Source: Actinomadura cremea
Lineage (GTDB): Bacteria; Actinomycetota; Actinomycetes; Streptosporangiales; Streptosporangiaceae
Direction of reading: 5' to 3'
DNA length: 64,000 nucleotides
Assembly (NCBI RefSeq): GCF_014648495.1
Contig: NZ_BMRF01000026.1
Span: 1 to 64,000 of the forward strand
The first letter of the stretch is position 1. Every line of letters starts with the position of its first letter. Under the pieces are notes generated by a model. That model was not told the DNA's origin. It made no database searches and saw nothing but the letters and a program-made list of their open reading frames with translations. Below are positions 34,152 through 42,243 of the stretch, piece by piece. Made by a program: the position numbers and the translations under genes.

Positions 34152-36269
34152 TCACGCGAGCTCGGGCGGGACGTGCAGGGCGAGCACGGTCACATCGTCT
34201 ACCTGCTCGTATCCGGCAAGCATCCGATCGACCAGGAAGTCGACGAGTCTCTCGGGATCTCCAACCACTTCGGGTGGGGCGTCCTCGGCCACGGCGACGA
34301 GCTCTTCCAGACCAGCGTGCACCCCGCGTCTACGGTTCTCCACAAGTCCATCGGAATAGAAGACGACAGTGTTGCCGGTTTCGATGGAAAAACTTGTCTG
34401 TTCTCGCGGACTGGGCCAGCCGAGCGGGGTTCCGGCCTCCTCCTCGCTGACCTTCGCGGGCGCGTCCGGGGAGATCAGCAGGGCCGGCGGGTGCCCGGCG
34501 TTGCTGAAGGCGCCGCGGCCGGTCTCGGGGTCGATGACCGCGTAGGTGACGGTCGTGAACTGCTCTTCGTCCTCGGTGGCGCTGAACAGCCGGTCGAGTC
34601 CGGCGAGGACGGCGGCCGGGCGGGGGTCGTTGAGCGCGAGGGCGCGCAGCGCGTTGCGGACGCGGCCCATGCCGGCCGCGGCGAGGACGCCCTTGCCCAT
34701 CACGTCGCCGACCGCGACGGCGAGCCGGTCGTCGGGCAGCCGGAACACGTCGTACCAGTCGCCGCCGACCTGCACGTGGCGGGTGGCGGGGTTGTAGCGG
34801 GCGGCGAGCACCATGCCGGGCAGCTGCGGCAGGTCGCTCGGCAGCAGGCTGCGCTGCAGTTCCTCGGCGGTCTTGTGCTCGCGCTCGAACAGCAGCGCCC
34901 GCTCCACGGCGAGGGCGCACTGGCCGGCGAGGGCCTCCAGGAAGACCCGCTCCTCCTCGGTGATCTCGCGGGGGCGGGTGAAGGAGAACCGCAGCGCGCC
35001 GATCGGGGCGCCCGCGGCGAGCAGCGGCAGGCCCACCCAGGCGCGCTCCTCGGTGTGCCGGGCGAACAGGCCCTTCTCGTCGCGGCCGAGCTGGAGGCGG
35101 AGGCTGTCGGGGTGCTCGGCCAGGAACGGTCGTCCCTCCCGCACCGCGATCGACATGACCGTCTGGTCGCTGACCTTGATCTCGGCGGGGGACGCGTGCG
35201 CGGCCTCCTCCTCGGCACCCGGCTGGGACGGCGTCACGATGCTGAGCCGCAGCTTGTCGTCGTCCAGCAGCGCGACGGCGGAGTAGTCGGCGCCGATCGC
35301 CGACCGTCCCACCTCGGTGATCACCTGGACGACCTGGGAGACGGTGAGCGCCTCGGCGAGCATCGAGGTGGCCTGCTGGAGCCGGGCGGTGCGCAGCGCG
35401 GCGGCCGACAGCTGCTCGGTCAGCCGGCCGCGCATCTCCTCGGCCTCGCGCTGCCCGGTGACGTCGGTGTTGGCGCCGACCCACTCGATCACCGCGCCGC
35501 TCTCCCAGATGGGCACGGCCCGGACGTCGAAGTGCCGGTAGGCGCCGCTCTTGGTGCGGATGCGGTAGTTGGTCTCGAAGACCCGGTTCTCCTCGAGGGC
35601 GGCGGCCCAGATCGTCTCGATGCGGGGACGGTCCTCGGGGTGGACGACCGACAGCCAGCCGCCCTCGGCGTACTCGTCGGGCGCCTGGCCGGTGATCGCG
35701 CGCCACTCGGGCGCGTCGTCGAGCACCCGGCCGTCCGCGGCGGCGACCCAGACGACCTGCTCGCCGGCCTCGACGAGCGAGCGGTAGCGCTGCTCCTTGC
35801 GGCGGACGATCTCCTCGGCGCGGCGCCGCTCGGTGACGTCCAGGACGGCGAGCACGACGCCGGGCGGCTCGCCGCCGGGGCGCTCGCCGCCGGGCCCGCG
35901 GGCGGGCAGCCAGGCGCAGCGCAGGACCCGCTCGCCGACGGCGGCGGCGGGCGGCGCGTCCACGGACCCGCCGGCGGCGTCCGCGCCCGGCGCGGCGTGC
36001 TCCGCCTCGGGCGCCGGGACGACCAGCTCGTCGTCCAGCGCGCGGCCCTCGGCGAGGACGGTGCGCAGCGCCGTCTCGAACGCGGTCGCCAGCGGCTCGG
36101 GCAGGGACTCGGCGGGGCGCCGCTGCTGCAGGTCGCGGACGGGCCGGTCGAGCAGCGCGGCGAGCCCGTCGCTGGCGCGGCGGCAGCGCAGTTCGGCGTC
36201 GAAGAAGGCGAGCCCGCCGGGGGCCTCCTTCAGAAGGGTCGCGTAGAGCGCGGCGTCGGACGCATCCAT
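34152..36269 (-). CDS. PAS/GAF-domain serine phosphatase (SpoIIE/RsbU type)
   Basis: A 705-residue multi-domain PP2C-type phosphatase. An N-terminal PAS-like part (about 1-150) is followed by a clear PAS/PAC (YRSLVEAGEQVVWVAAADG ... YRIRTKSGAYRHFDVRAV), a GAF domain (about 300-460) and a SpoIIE catalytic domain (VGGDWYDVF, AVGDVMGKGVLAAAGM, FSNAGHPPALLI, FYSDGLVENR) with the metal-binding aspartates. Such proteins usually dephosphorylate anti-anti-sigma factors. No anti-sigma kinase adjoins, so its partner is elsewhere; its place beside hrdB is suggestive only. ATG at 36269 has GGAGGAG upstream. Confidence 0.92.
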   Translation of the reverse strand: MDASDAALYATLLKEAPGGLAFFDAELRCRRASDGLAALLDRPVRDLQQRRPAESLPEPLATAFETALRTVLAEGRALDDELVVPAPEAEHAAPGADAAGGSVDAPPAAAVGERVLRCAWLPARGPGGERPGGEPPGVVLAVLDVTERRRAEEIVRRKEQRYRSLVEAGEQVVWVAAADGRVLDDAPEWRAITGQAPDEYAEGGWLSVVHPEDRPRIETIWAAALEENRVFETNYRIRTKSGAYRHFDVRAVPIWESGAVIEWVGANTDVTGQREAEEMRGRLTEQLSAAALRTARLQQATSMLAEALTVSQVVQVITEVGRSAIGADYSAVALLDDDKLRLSIVTPSQPGAEEEAAHASPAEIKVSDQTVMSIAVREGRPFLAEHPDSLRLQLGRDEKGLFARHTEERAWVGLPLLAAGAPIGALRFSFTRPREITEEERVFLEALAGQCALAVERALLFEREHKTAEELQRSLLPSDLPQLPGMVLAARYNPATRHVQVGGDWYDVFRLPDDRLAVAVGDVMGKGVLAAAGMGRVRNALRALALNDPRPAAVLAGLDRLFSATEDEEQFTTVTYAVIDPETGRGAFSNAGHPPALLISPDAPAKVSEEEAGTPLGWPSPREQTSFSIETGNTVVFYSDGLVENRRRGVHAGLEELVAVAEDAPPEVVGDPERLVDFLVDRMLAGYEQVDDVTVLALHVPPELA

Positions 36270-36653
36270 GGGCTGCTCCTCCACCCCTGAAACGCGGGGA
36301 TGCGGGACGGACGTCTCAGTGCTCACGGACACCACCTCCGCCCCGAAGATCCCGTACCGCGCGGCAAGTTTTCATCACTATGAGTGAATGGGAGCAGGTT
36401 AGCGCTCCCGCCTCCATCACAACACCGGTCGGAGTCAGGTACTCATCATCCCGATGGTTCGCCGCCTACGGAACCCCCGGCGACATCGTCGTCTCCGGCC
36501 ACGGGCGGCCTCCTCGGTCTCTGCGCCGTCCCCGCGGCGCGCCGGCGGCGCTCCATCGGAACGGCGAGTAGGAGATGTTACGGTGCGCGGGCGCCGAACG
36601 AGGGCATCTCGGGTCCTTCGGCGAGTCCGCGCGGGCGGGCCCGGTCCGGGCGC
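36270..36653. other. Intergenic region between phosphatase and glycosylase genes
   Basis: About 380 bases without a gene. It contains a palindrome TTCATCACTATGAGTGAA (36371-36388) and a weak GGGAGC/GCTCCC stem just after it. These lie about 100 bases upstream of the phosphatase start and may belong to its promoter. The remainder shows nothing I can name. Confidence 0.5.
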
Positions 36654-37253
36654 CTACCCGCCGGTCCCGGACGCCTTGGCCGCCTTGGCCGCCTCCTTCG
36701 CCTGCTGCTTGAACGCGCGGACCTCGGCCAGCGAGTCGGGCCCGGTGATGTCGGCGACGGAGCGGCGCGCCCCTTCCTCTCCGTAGTCGCCGGCGGCCTC
36801 CCGCCAGCCCTCCGGGCGGACCCCGTACTGCTTGCCGAGGAGCGCCACGAAGATCTGCGCCTTCTGCTTGCCGTAGCCGGGCAGCGCGTTCAGCCGCTTG
36901 AACAGCTCCTTGCCGCCGTCGACGTCCTTCCACAGCCGTTCGGCGTCGCCGTCGTAGTGCTCCACGAGGTACTGGCACAGTTGCTGGACGCGCTTGGCCA
37001 TCGACCCCGGGTACCGGTGGACGGCGGGCTTCTCCGACAGCAGCGCGGCGAACCGCTCGGGATCGCAGGCGGCGATCTCGTGGGCGTCCAGGTCGTCCGC
37101 GCCGAGGCGCTCCATGATGGTGTGGGGCCCGGAGAACGCCCATTCCATCGGCACCTGCTGGTCGAGGAGCATGCCGATCAGCGCGGCGAGCGGGCTGCGG
37201 CCCAGCAGTTCGTCGGCCTCCGGCCGCTGTGCGAGATGAACCTTCGTCGCCAT
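36654..37253 (-). CDS. HhH-GPD family base-excision DNA repair protein
   Basis: A 199-residue protein of the HhH-GPD superfamily: LAALIGMLLDQQVPMEWAFSGP is the usual first helix pair, and the helix-hairpin-helix is LNALPGYGKQKAQIFVALLG. The glycosylase aspartate position is not obvious after the hairpin (GWREAAGDYGEEG). The C-terminal tail is Lys/Ala rich. It probably recognises damaged bases, but it is a short actinobacterial form whose activity is unproved. It stands alone. Confidence 0.83.
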   Translation of the reverse strand: MATKVHLAQRPEADELLGRSPLAALIGMLLDQQVPMEWAFSGPHTIMERLGADDLDAHEIAACDPERFAALLSEKPAVHRYPGSMAKRVQQLCQYLVEHYDGDAERLWKDVDGGKELFKRLNALPGYGKQKAQIFVALLGKQYGVRPEGWREAAGDYGEEGARRSVADITGPDSLAEVRAFKQQAKEAAKAAKASGTGG

Positions 37254-37337
37254 GCCCCTCAGCTTAGATCTGTCGGAAGTCTTACGTGGGGCGGAACGGA
37301 GCTGTCGGAGTCCCGGCCGTGCTGCTCCAATGGGGAC

Positions 37338-38042
37338 GTGAACGCGGAGGAATCACCAGAAGGCACGCCCGTGGGGCGCCGGGTCGTGCTGGGCATGCTC
37401 GGTCTCGGCGCGGCCGGGGTGGCGGTGGGCGCGTCCCTCCAGGACAGGGTGAGCCAGGCCCTGGCGCCGGTGGAGACGATCCAGAACGTCCTGCCCGCGG
37501 CGGGCGGTTTCCGTTTCTACTCGGTGACGGCGAGCGTCGACCGGCGGACCGCCGCGTCGTACCGGCTGCGCGTCGGCGGGCTGGTGGGGCGGCCCCGGAC
37601 GTTCCGGATGGCGGACCTGGCCCGGCTGCGGCAGACGTCCCTCACCCGCGACTTCCAGTGCGTGACGGGATGGCGGGTCGCGGACGTGCGGTGGGCGGGC
37701 GTCGCGCTCCCCGATCTGCTGGACGCGGTCGGGGTGTCGCCGCGGGCGCGCGCGGTGCGGTTCACCTCGTTCGACGGCGTCTACACCGAGTCGCTGACGC
37801 TGGAGCAGGCCCGCCGCCGGGACGTCCTGGTCGCGACCCAGATGGAGGGCAAGCCGGTCACGCATGACCACGGCGGCCCCACGCGCCTTTACGTCGCGCC
37901 CATGTACGGCTACAAGTCCATCAAGTGGCTGGACGGCATCGAGCTGACCGACGAGGTCGAGCCGGGGTACTGGGAGGAACGCGGGTACGACGTCGACGCC
38001 TGGGTGGGACGGTCGAACGGGCGCGACGATGTCCCCACGTGA
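37338..38042 (+). CDS. Tat-exported molybdopterin-dependent oxidoreductase
   Basis: A 234-residue sulfite-oxidase-fold molybdoenzyme (MsrP/YedY-like). The twin arginines at 14-15 (GRRVVLGMLGLGAAG) mark a Tat signal, so it is folded with cofactor before export. C108 in DFQCVTGW is the molybdenum ligand; WAGVALPDLL and YGYKSIKWLDGIELTD are conserved pterin and fold motifs. A cytochrome b gene overlaps its end and is surely the electron partner. Substrate could be sulfoxides or sulfite-like; not decided by sequence. Confidence 0.9.
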   Translation: MNAEESPEGTPVGRRVVLGMLGLGAAGVAVGASLQDRVSQALAPVETIQNVLPAAGGFRFYSVTASVDRRTAASYRLRVGGLVGRPRTFRMADLARLRQTSLTRDFQCVTGWRVADVRWAGVALPDLLDAVGVSPRARAVRFTSFDGVYTESLTLEQARRRDVLVATQMEGKPVTHDHGGPTRLYVAPMYGYKSIKWLDGIELTDEVEPGYWEERGYDVDAWVGRSNGRDDVPT

Positions 38043-38802
38043 GCCGGGGCGGCACGAGGCGTCGCGGGACGAGCCGTCCCCGCGGTGGCTGCGGCGGTTC
38101 ACCCTGGCGGAGCGGTCGGTCCATCACGCGACCGGCCTGCTGATGCTGGCGTGCCTGGTGACGGCGGCCCTGCTGTACTTCCCGCTCCTGACGACGCTCG
38201 TGGGACGCCGCGAGCCGGTCCGGACCGTCCACGTGTGGTGCGGGTTCGCGCTGCCCGTCCCGGTCGTCCTCGGCCTGCTGTCGCGGGCCTTCCGGGCGGA
38301 CGTCCGGCGGCTGAACCGGTTCGCCCCGCACGACTGGGAGTGGCTGCGGCGCCGCGACCGCCGGGACGTGCGCGGCGGGCGCGGGGTCCTGCCGGTGGGG
38401 AAGTTCAACGCGGGGCAGAAGCTGAACGCGTCGTTCACGGCCGGCGCGATCCTGATCATGCTCGGGACCGGGGAGATCCTCACGTTCCCCGGGCCGTGGC
38501 CGGACGAGTGGCGGACGGGCGCGACGTTCGTCCACGACTGGCTCTTTTTGATCGTCCTCGTGGTCACGGCCGGGCACCTGTGGATGGCGTTCGGGGACGG
38601 CGGGGCGCTCACCGGGATGCGCACCGGGCGCGTCGACCTCGGCTGGGCGCGGCGGCACCACGCGGGATGGGCGGACGTCGCCGCGAAGGAGCAGCTCGGA
38701 CGGGTGGCCGGACGGGTGGCCGGTCAGGCGGAGGGCGCGCCCGGCGAAGAACTCGGGCAAGACAGTGCCAAATTCGCGAAACGACCGCCCGGCACGCCTT
38801 GA
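38029..38802 (+). CDS. Cytochrome b/b6-type membrane protein, redox partner of the molybdoenzyme
   Basis: A 257-residue membrane protein with four helices and paired histidines (ERSVHHATG, RTVHVWCGF, FVHDWLF, TAGHLWMAF) arranged for two b-type haems, like the gamma subunit of formate dehydrogenase. It contains FNAGQKLNA, a motif found in such subunits. The start overlaps the end of the molybdoenzyme gene by 14 bases. It most likely links the exported molybdoenzyme to the quinone pool. The C-terminal 50 residues are soluble. Confidence 0.88.
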   Translation: MSPREPGRHEASRDEPSPRWLRRFTLAERSVHHATGLLMLACLVTAALLYFPLLTTLVGRREPVRTVHVWCGFALPVPVVLGLLSRAFRADVRRLNRFAPHDWEWLRRRDRRDVRGGRGVLPVGKFNAGQKLNASFTAGAILIMLGTGEILTFPGPWPDEWRTGATFVHDWLFLIVLVVTAGHLWMAFGDGGALTGMRTGRVDLGWARRHHAGWADVAAKEQLGRVAGRVAGQAEGAPGEELGQDSAKFAKRPPGTP

Positions 38803-38956
38803 CTCTCCCCGAAAAGAGGCTGGAATGGGACATCGAGGCAAGGTGTGGGCGACGGCCCGCGAGCCGGTGATCGGCGCGGGGCGATCGGTGCGCGTCTCGT
38901 CTCGCCCGGCGGGCCGACCCCGCCCGCCGGAACCCCGTGCGCGGAGGTGTGCGCAG

Positions 38957-39217
38957 ATGCCTGCACAGTTGCCTGCACCGGCCGGTCATCGCAGCGAGCC
39001 CGGACACGCGCTCGCGCGCCGGCTCTCGGACGAGTTCGCGAACTTCCCGCCGGACGCCGTGCTCCGCTGCGTGGCGGACGTCCAGGCCCGCATGTCCCAC
39101 CTGGGGCTCGAGCCCACGCCGCCGCGCGTCGAGCGGATGGCGCGCGAGCACCTGACGGGCATGCTGAAGTCCGAGCCTCCCTCGGGACGGTTTCCGGGCG
39201 GCGGCGTCGACGGCTGA
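38957..39217 (+). CDS. Small conserved actinobacterial helical protein
   Basis: An 86-residue protein whose core SDEFANFPPDAVLRCVADVQ...HLGLEPTPPRVERMAREHL is predicted to form three helices. I have seen this pattern in short actinobacterial proteins of unknown function. ATG at 38957 follows GGAGG by nine bases; a longer frame from 38825 lacks one and its extra residues look non-coding. There is no DNA-binding or catalytic motif. Confidence 0.65.
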   Translation: MPAQLPAPAGHRSEPGHALARRLSDEFANFPPDAVLRCVADVQARMSHLGLEPTPPRVERMAREHLTGMLKSEPPSGRFPGGGVDG

Positions 39218-39269
39218 TCCGCGTCCGCGTTACGCAGACCGGCCGCGCGGAATCTGACAAGCTAGGTGC

Positions 39270-40886
39270 GTGACTCCCCGCAGCCGCGACCGCTCCCCCG
39301 GCGAACCGGCACAGCCCGACCCCCCGGGCGAGGTCGCGGAGATCTTCGACGGCATGCTGCACCACGCCCGCGAACTGCTGGCCGTCCGCAGCCCGCTGGA
39401 CGCCGAACTGATCGTCAGCGAGATCCTCGGGGCCTGGTGGGGGCACCGCGTCCCCGGCGGCGACGTCGAGGAGGTCATCGGCGAGGCCCTCATCGGGCAC
39501 GCCGCGCGCGCCGCGACGCCCGCCGCGCTCGCCCTGCTGACCGGCATCGCCTACCTCGGCACCCCCCGGCAGGCCGCCCGGTCCGAGCGCGCCGCCCTCG
39601 ACCTGATGCGGCGCGGCGTCGCCCGCCCGGGATGGGCCGACCGGGTCGGGACGGTGGCGCCCGAGCAGTGCTTCGTCTCCCGCGACGTCTACGGCGACCA
39701 GGACTCGATCGTCTGCGTCTACGCCTACGGCGGCTCCGAACGGCACGCGCTCGTCGTCCTGGTCGACCGGACGAAGGCGGAGACCGTCCCGGAGCCGGGC
39801 GAGCCGCCGTCCGCGCGGCGGGGCCGCCCCCCGGCGAGCGGCATGGTCCGCGACGCGTGGGTGTCGTCGCGCGTCGACAAGCTCCTCGACCACTGCCGCA
39901 CGGAGGGCCGCGACAACCCGCTGATGCGGTTCGAGCAGCTCGACCCCCGCGACACCAAGGCGCTGCTCCAGAGCGCTCTGGAGCTCACCAACGGCGTCGA
40001 GGACCCGCCGGTCAACGACAACTTCGGCTCGTACCACGCGTTCGTCCGCGCGCGCGCCGGGATACTGCCGCCGGGCGGGCGGCTCCCGCAGCCGCCCGTG
40101 TACGGGCGGGACCGGCGCGCCACGCTCGCCGCACGGTTCCTGGCGTCCGACGAGGCCGAGGAGCTGTCGGACCGGTCGGCCGCCAGCCGCTGCGTCGACC
40201 GGATCATCGAGTACGGCTGCGAGCACGACTTCGGGCGCCCCCTGCGGGTCAGCCCGGTCAAGTGCGAGATGTTCCTGCTCGACTGGCTGCCCCGCAAGGT
40301 CCTGCTGTCGCCCGGCGAGCAGGAGGCCGCCCCGCACGTCCTGGCGGCGTGGGTCCGGTGGGCGGGCCGCCGCACGGGCCTGCCCGAGGAGGGCGTCCGC
40401 GCGACCCTGGACGCCGTCTGGGACGCCACGGCCACGTTCGCCGAGGCCTACCGCGACCCGTCCGCGTTCGGCCTCGACCGCGAGATCGTCGGCCGGCTGC
40501 TGCCCGACGGCGACCTCGAGGCGCTCCCCCGCCGCGCGTTCGCGCTGCCGTTCCTGACCGGCACCCACCGCAGCTCCGGACGGCACGGCGCGATCGACCT
40601 GTCCGCCCTGGACCCGTCCGACCCGGACGACCGCCGCGTCATCCTCGAGTTCGAGCATCCGAGCGCGGGCGACGAGCACCTCGACGCCCACGAGCGGGTC
40701 ACGGCGCGGCTGTGGGACGGCGATCCCCCCGAACTGTGGGAGACCGCCCAGGCACTCCTCGACGACGGCTGGCCGCGGCACGAGATCCTGCACCGGCTCA
40801 TCGACGTCCTGGACGACCACGACGGCGACCCGCGGGCCCTCCGCGACGCCCTGAGTGGGCTGCGTCACGAACCCCCGCCGGGGTGA
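39270..40886 (+). CDS. Conserved hypothetical protein, DUF1841-like C-terminus
   Basis: A soluble 538-residue protein that I do not recognise as an enzyme. The N-terminal third has EVAEIFDGMLHHARELLAV and EQCFVSRDVYGDQDSIVCVYAY; the centre has long helices (RCVDRIIEYGCEHDF, KCEMFLLDWLPRK); the end, DGDPPELWETAQALLDDGWP followed by RHEILHRLIDVL, is the type of helical repeat seen in DUF1841. It precedes two SseB-like genes in the same direction with 101 bases between. GTG at 39270 lacks a clear ribosome-binding site. Confidence 0.75.
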   Translation: MTPRSRDRSPGEPAQPDPPGEVAEIFDGMLHHARELLAVRSPLDAELIVSEILGAWWGHRVPGGDVEEVIGEALIGHAARAATPAALALLTGIAYLGTPRQAARSERAALDLMRRGVARPGWADRVGTVAPEQCFVSRDVYGDQDSIVCVYAYGGSERHALVVLVDRTKAETVPEPGEPPSARRGRPPASGMVRDAWVSSRVDKLLDHCRTEGRDNPLMRFEQLDPRDTKALLQSALELTNGVEDPPVNDNFGSYHAFVRARAGILPPGGRLPQPPVYGRDRRATLAARFLASDEAEELSDRSAASRCVDRIIEYGCEHDFGRPLRVSPVKCEMFLLDWLPRKVLLSPGEQEAAPHVLAAWVRWAGRRTGLPEEGVRATLDAVWDATATFAEAYRDPSAFGLDREIVGRLLPDGDLEALPRRAFALPFLTGTHRSSGRHGAIDLSALDPSDPDDRRVILEFEHPSAGDEHLDAHERVTARLWDGDPPELWETAQALLDDGWPRHEILHRLIDVLDDHDGDPRALRDALSGLRHEPPPG

Positions 40887-40987
40887 CGCGCCGGTTTGCG
40901 TGCGACGGCCCCGGCGACAATCATCGGTTTGCGGGCACGGTCTCCAGGGGGCGAGAGACCGGCCCCCGGCCGTAGGGAGTGATCTTG

Positions 40988-42157
40988 TTGGAGTGGTCCG
41001 AGTTCGGCCGGCTGCTGGCGCGCGAACTGGCGGCGCTCGAACGGGACACGATCCTCATCGTGCGCGAGCGGGACGAGAGCCGGCACTACGTCCAGGCCAT
41101 GCGCGAGCCCGACCGGCTCTACGCCGAGGCCGTCAGCAACAACTTCCTCGTCGGCCCGCTGCTGCTCACGCCCGCCGACGAGGAGGTCATGAGCGAGGCG
41201 GGCTGGCGGCCGCCCGCCGAACCGGCCCCCCGCAACTGGTGGACCGAACTGCCCGGCGGCGGCCTGCCCGGCGACTGCACGCGCCTCGCCGACGTGATGG
41301 TCACCGCACTGCGCGACGTCCAGGGCGTGCGGCGCCCGTCCGAACTGGTGTACGAGTCGTTCCACCGGCACGGCACCGGGCTGATCGAACTGCCCGGCTT
41401 CGGCATCGACATCGCCGACCCGTCCCGCGTCACCCGGCGCCGCGAGACGCCCCCCGAGGCCGCACCGGAGCCGTCCGCCGCCGCCGACGGACTGGAGCCC
41501 CTCCTCGCCGACGCCAAGGAGCGCGGCGACAACGGCACGTACTTCTCGCTGCTCGGCCGCGCCGACCTCGTCCTGCCGGCGACCGGCCCCGCCGTCGAGG
41601 ACCCCGACCGCGCCGAACTGCCCACGATCACCATCGGCGGCGGCACCTACGTCACCGTGTTCACCTCCCCCGGCGCCCTCGCCCGCACCGGCGACCGCCA
41701 CCCCGGCCTGTACCGGCGGACGTCGTTCGCCGCGCTGTCGGCCGGCTGGCCCGACCCGGCCTGGCAGCTGGCGATCAACGCGGGGCTGCCGAGCGAGGTC
41801 CTCCTCGACGTCACCGCGCTCGCCCGGCTCAGCGCCGAGCACGGCTCCCCGTCGGTGAACGGGGAGCAGGAGGTCCCGCAGACGACGATCGACGCCTACT
41901 CCGTCGAGGACCTGCAGAAGGCCCTCGACGCCGGGACCCCCTACTTCGACACCGCACCGGAGCCCGAGCCGGAGCCGCTCGGCGCGCCGCCGCCCCCCGC
42001 CGAGACCGCGGGCGTCCCGATCCGGCCGCCGCACGGCACCCGGCTCTGGCGCTGGAACGGCGCCAACGACCAGAGCCCGGTGGCCGTCTACGACGCCATC
42101 GGCGCCGTGTGGGCGCCGGCCCGCGCCGACGCCGTGCCCGCACCGCGGACCGACTGA
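40988..42157 (+). CDS. SseB-like N-terminal domain protein, paralogue 1
   Basis: A 389-residue protein with two recognisable parts. Residues 1-150 (EWSEFGRLLARELAAL, VQAMREPDRLYAEAVSNNFL, RNWWTELP, SELVYESFHRHGTG) form a module shared with the next gene. Residues 170-290 (LEPLLADAKERGDNGTYFSLL ... VTVFTSPGALAR ... WQLAINAGLPSEVLLD) look like an SseB domain. The rest is Pro/Glu rich. It lacks a signal peptide. I prefer TTG at 40988 (AGGGAG eight bases before), matching the start of the paralogue; 40979 and 40985 are alternatives. Function unknown. Confidence 0.8.
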   Translation: MEWSEFGRLLARELAALERDTILIVRERDESRHYVQAMREPDRLYAEAVSNNFLVGPLLLTPADEEVMSEAGWRPPAEPAPRNWWTELPGGGLPGDCTRLADVMVTALRDVQGVRRPSELVYESFHRHGTGLIELPGFGIDIADPSRVTRRRETPPEAAPEPSAAADGLEPLLADAKERGDNGTYFSLLGRADLVLPATGPAVEDPDRAELPTITIGGGTYVTVFTSPGALARTGDRHPGLYRRTSFAALSAGWPDPAWQLAINAGLPSEVLLDVTALARLSAEHGSPSVNGEQEVPQTTIDAYSVEDLQKALDAGTPYFDTAPEPEPEPLGAPPPPAETAGVPIRPPHGTRLWRWNGANDQSPVAVYDAIGAVWAPARADAVPAPRTD

Positions 42158-42243
42158 CCGGCGCCCGGCGCGGCATTCCGCTAACGTCTTACTACCGCCG
42201 GGTACGGCGGCCCCCGCCCCCACGGACGTGAGAGTGGACCCGA

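Noticed and set aside
38825..38956. N-terminal extension of the small helical protein
   Set aside because: Lacks a ribosome-binding site and its residues (Arg/Pro/Gly rich) do not look like protein; the start at 38957 has GGAGG.
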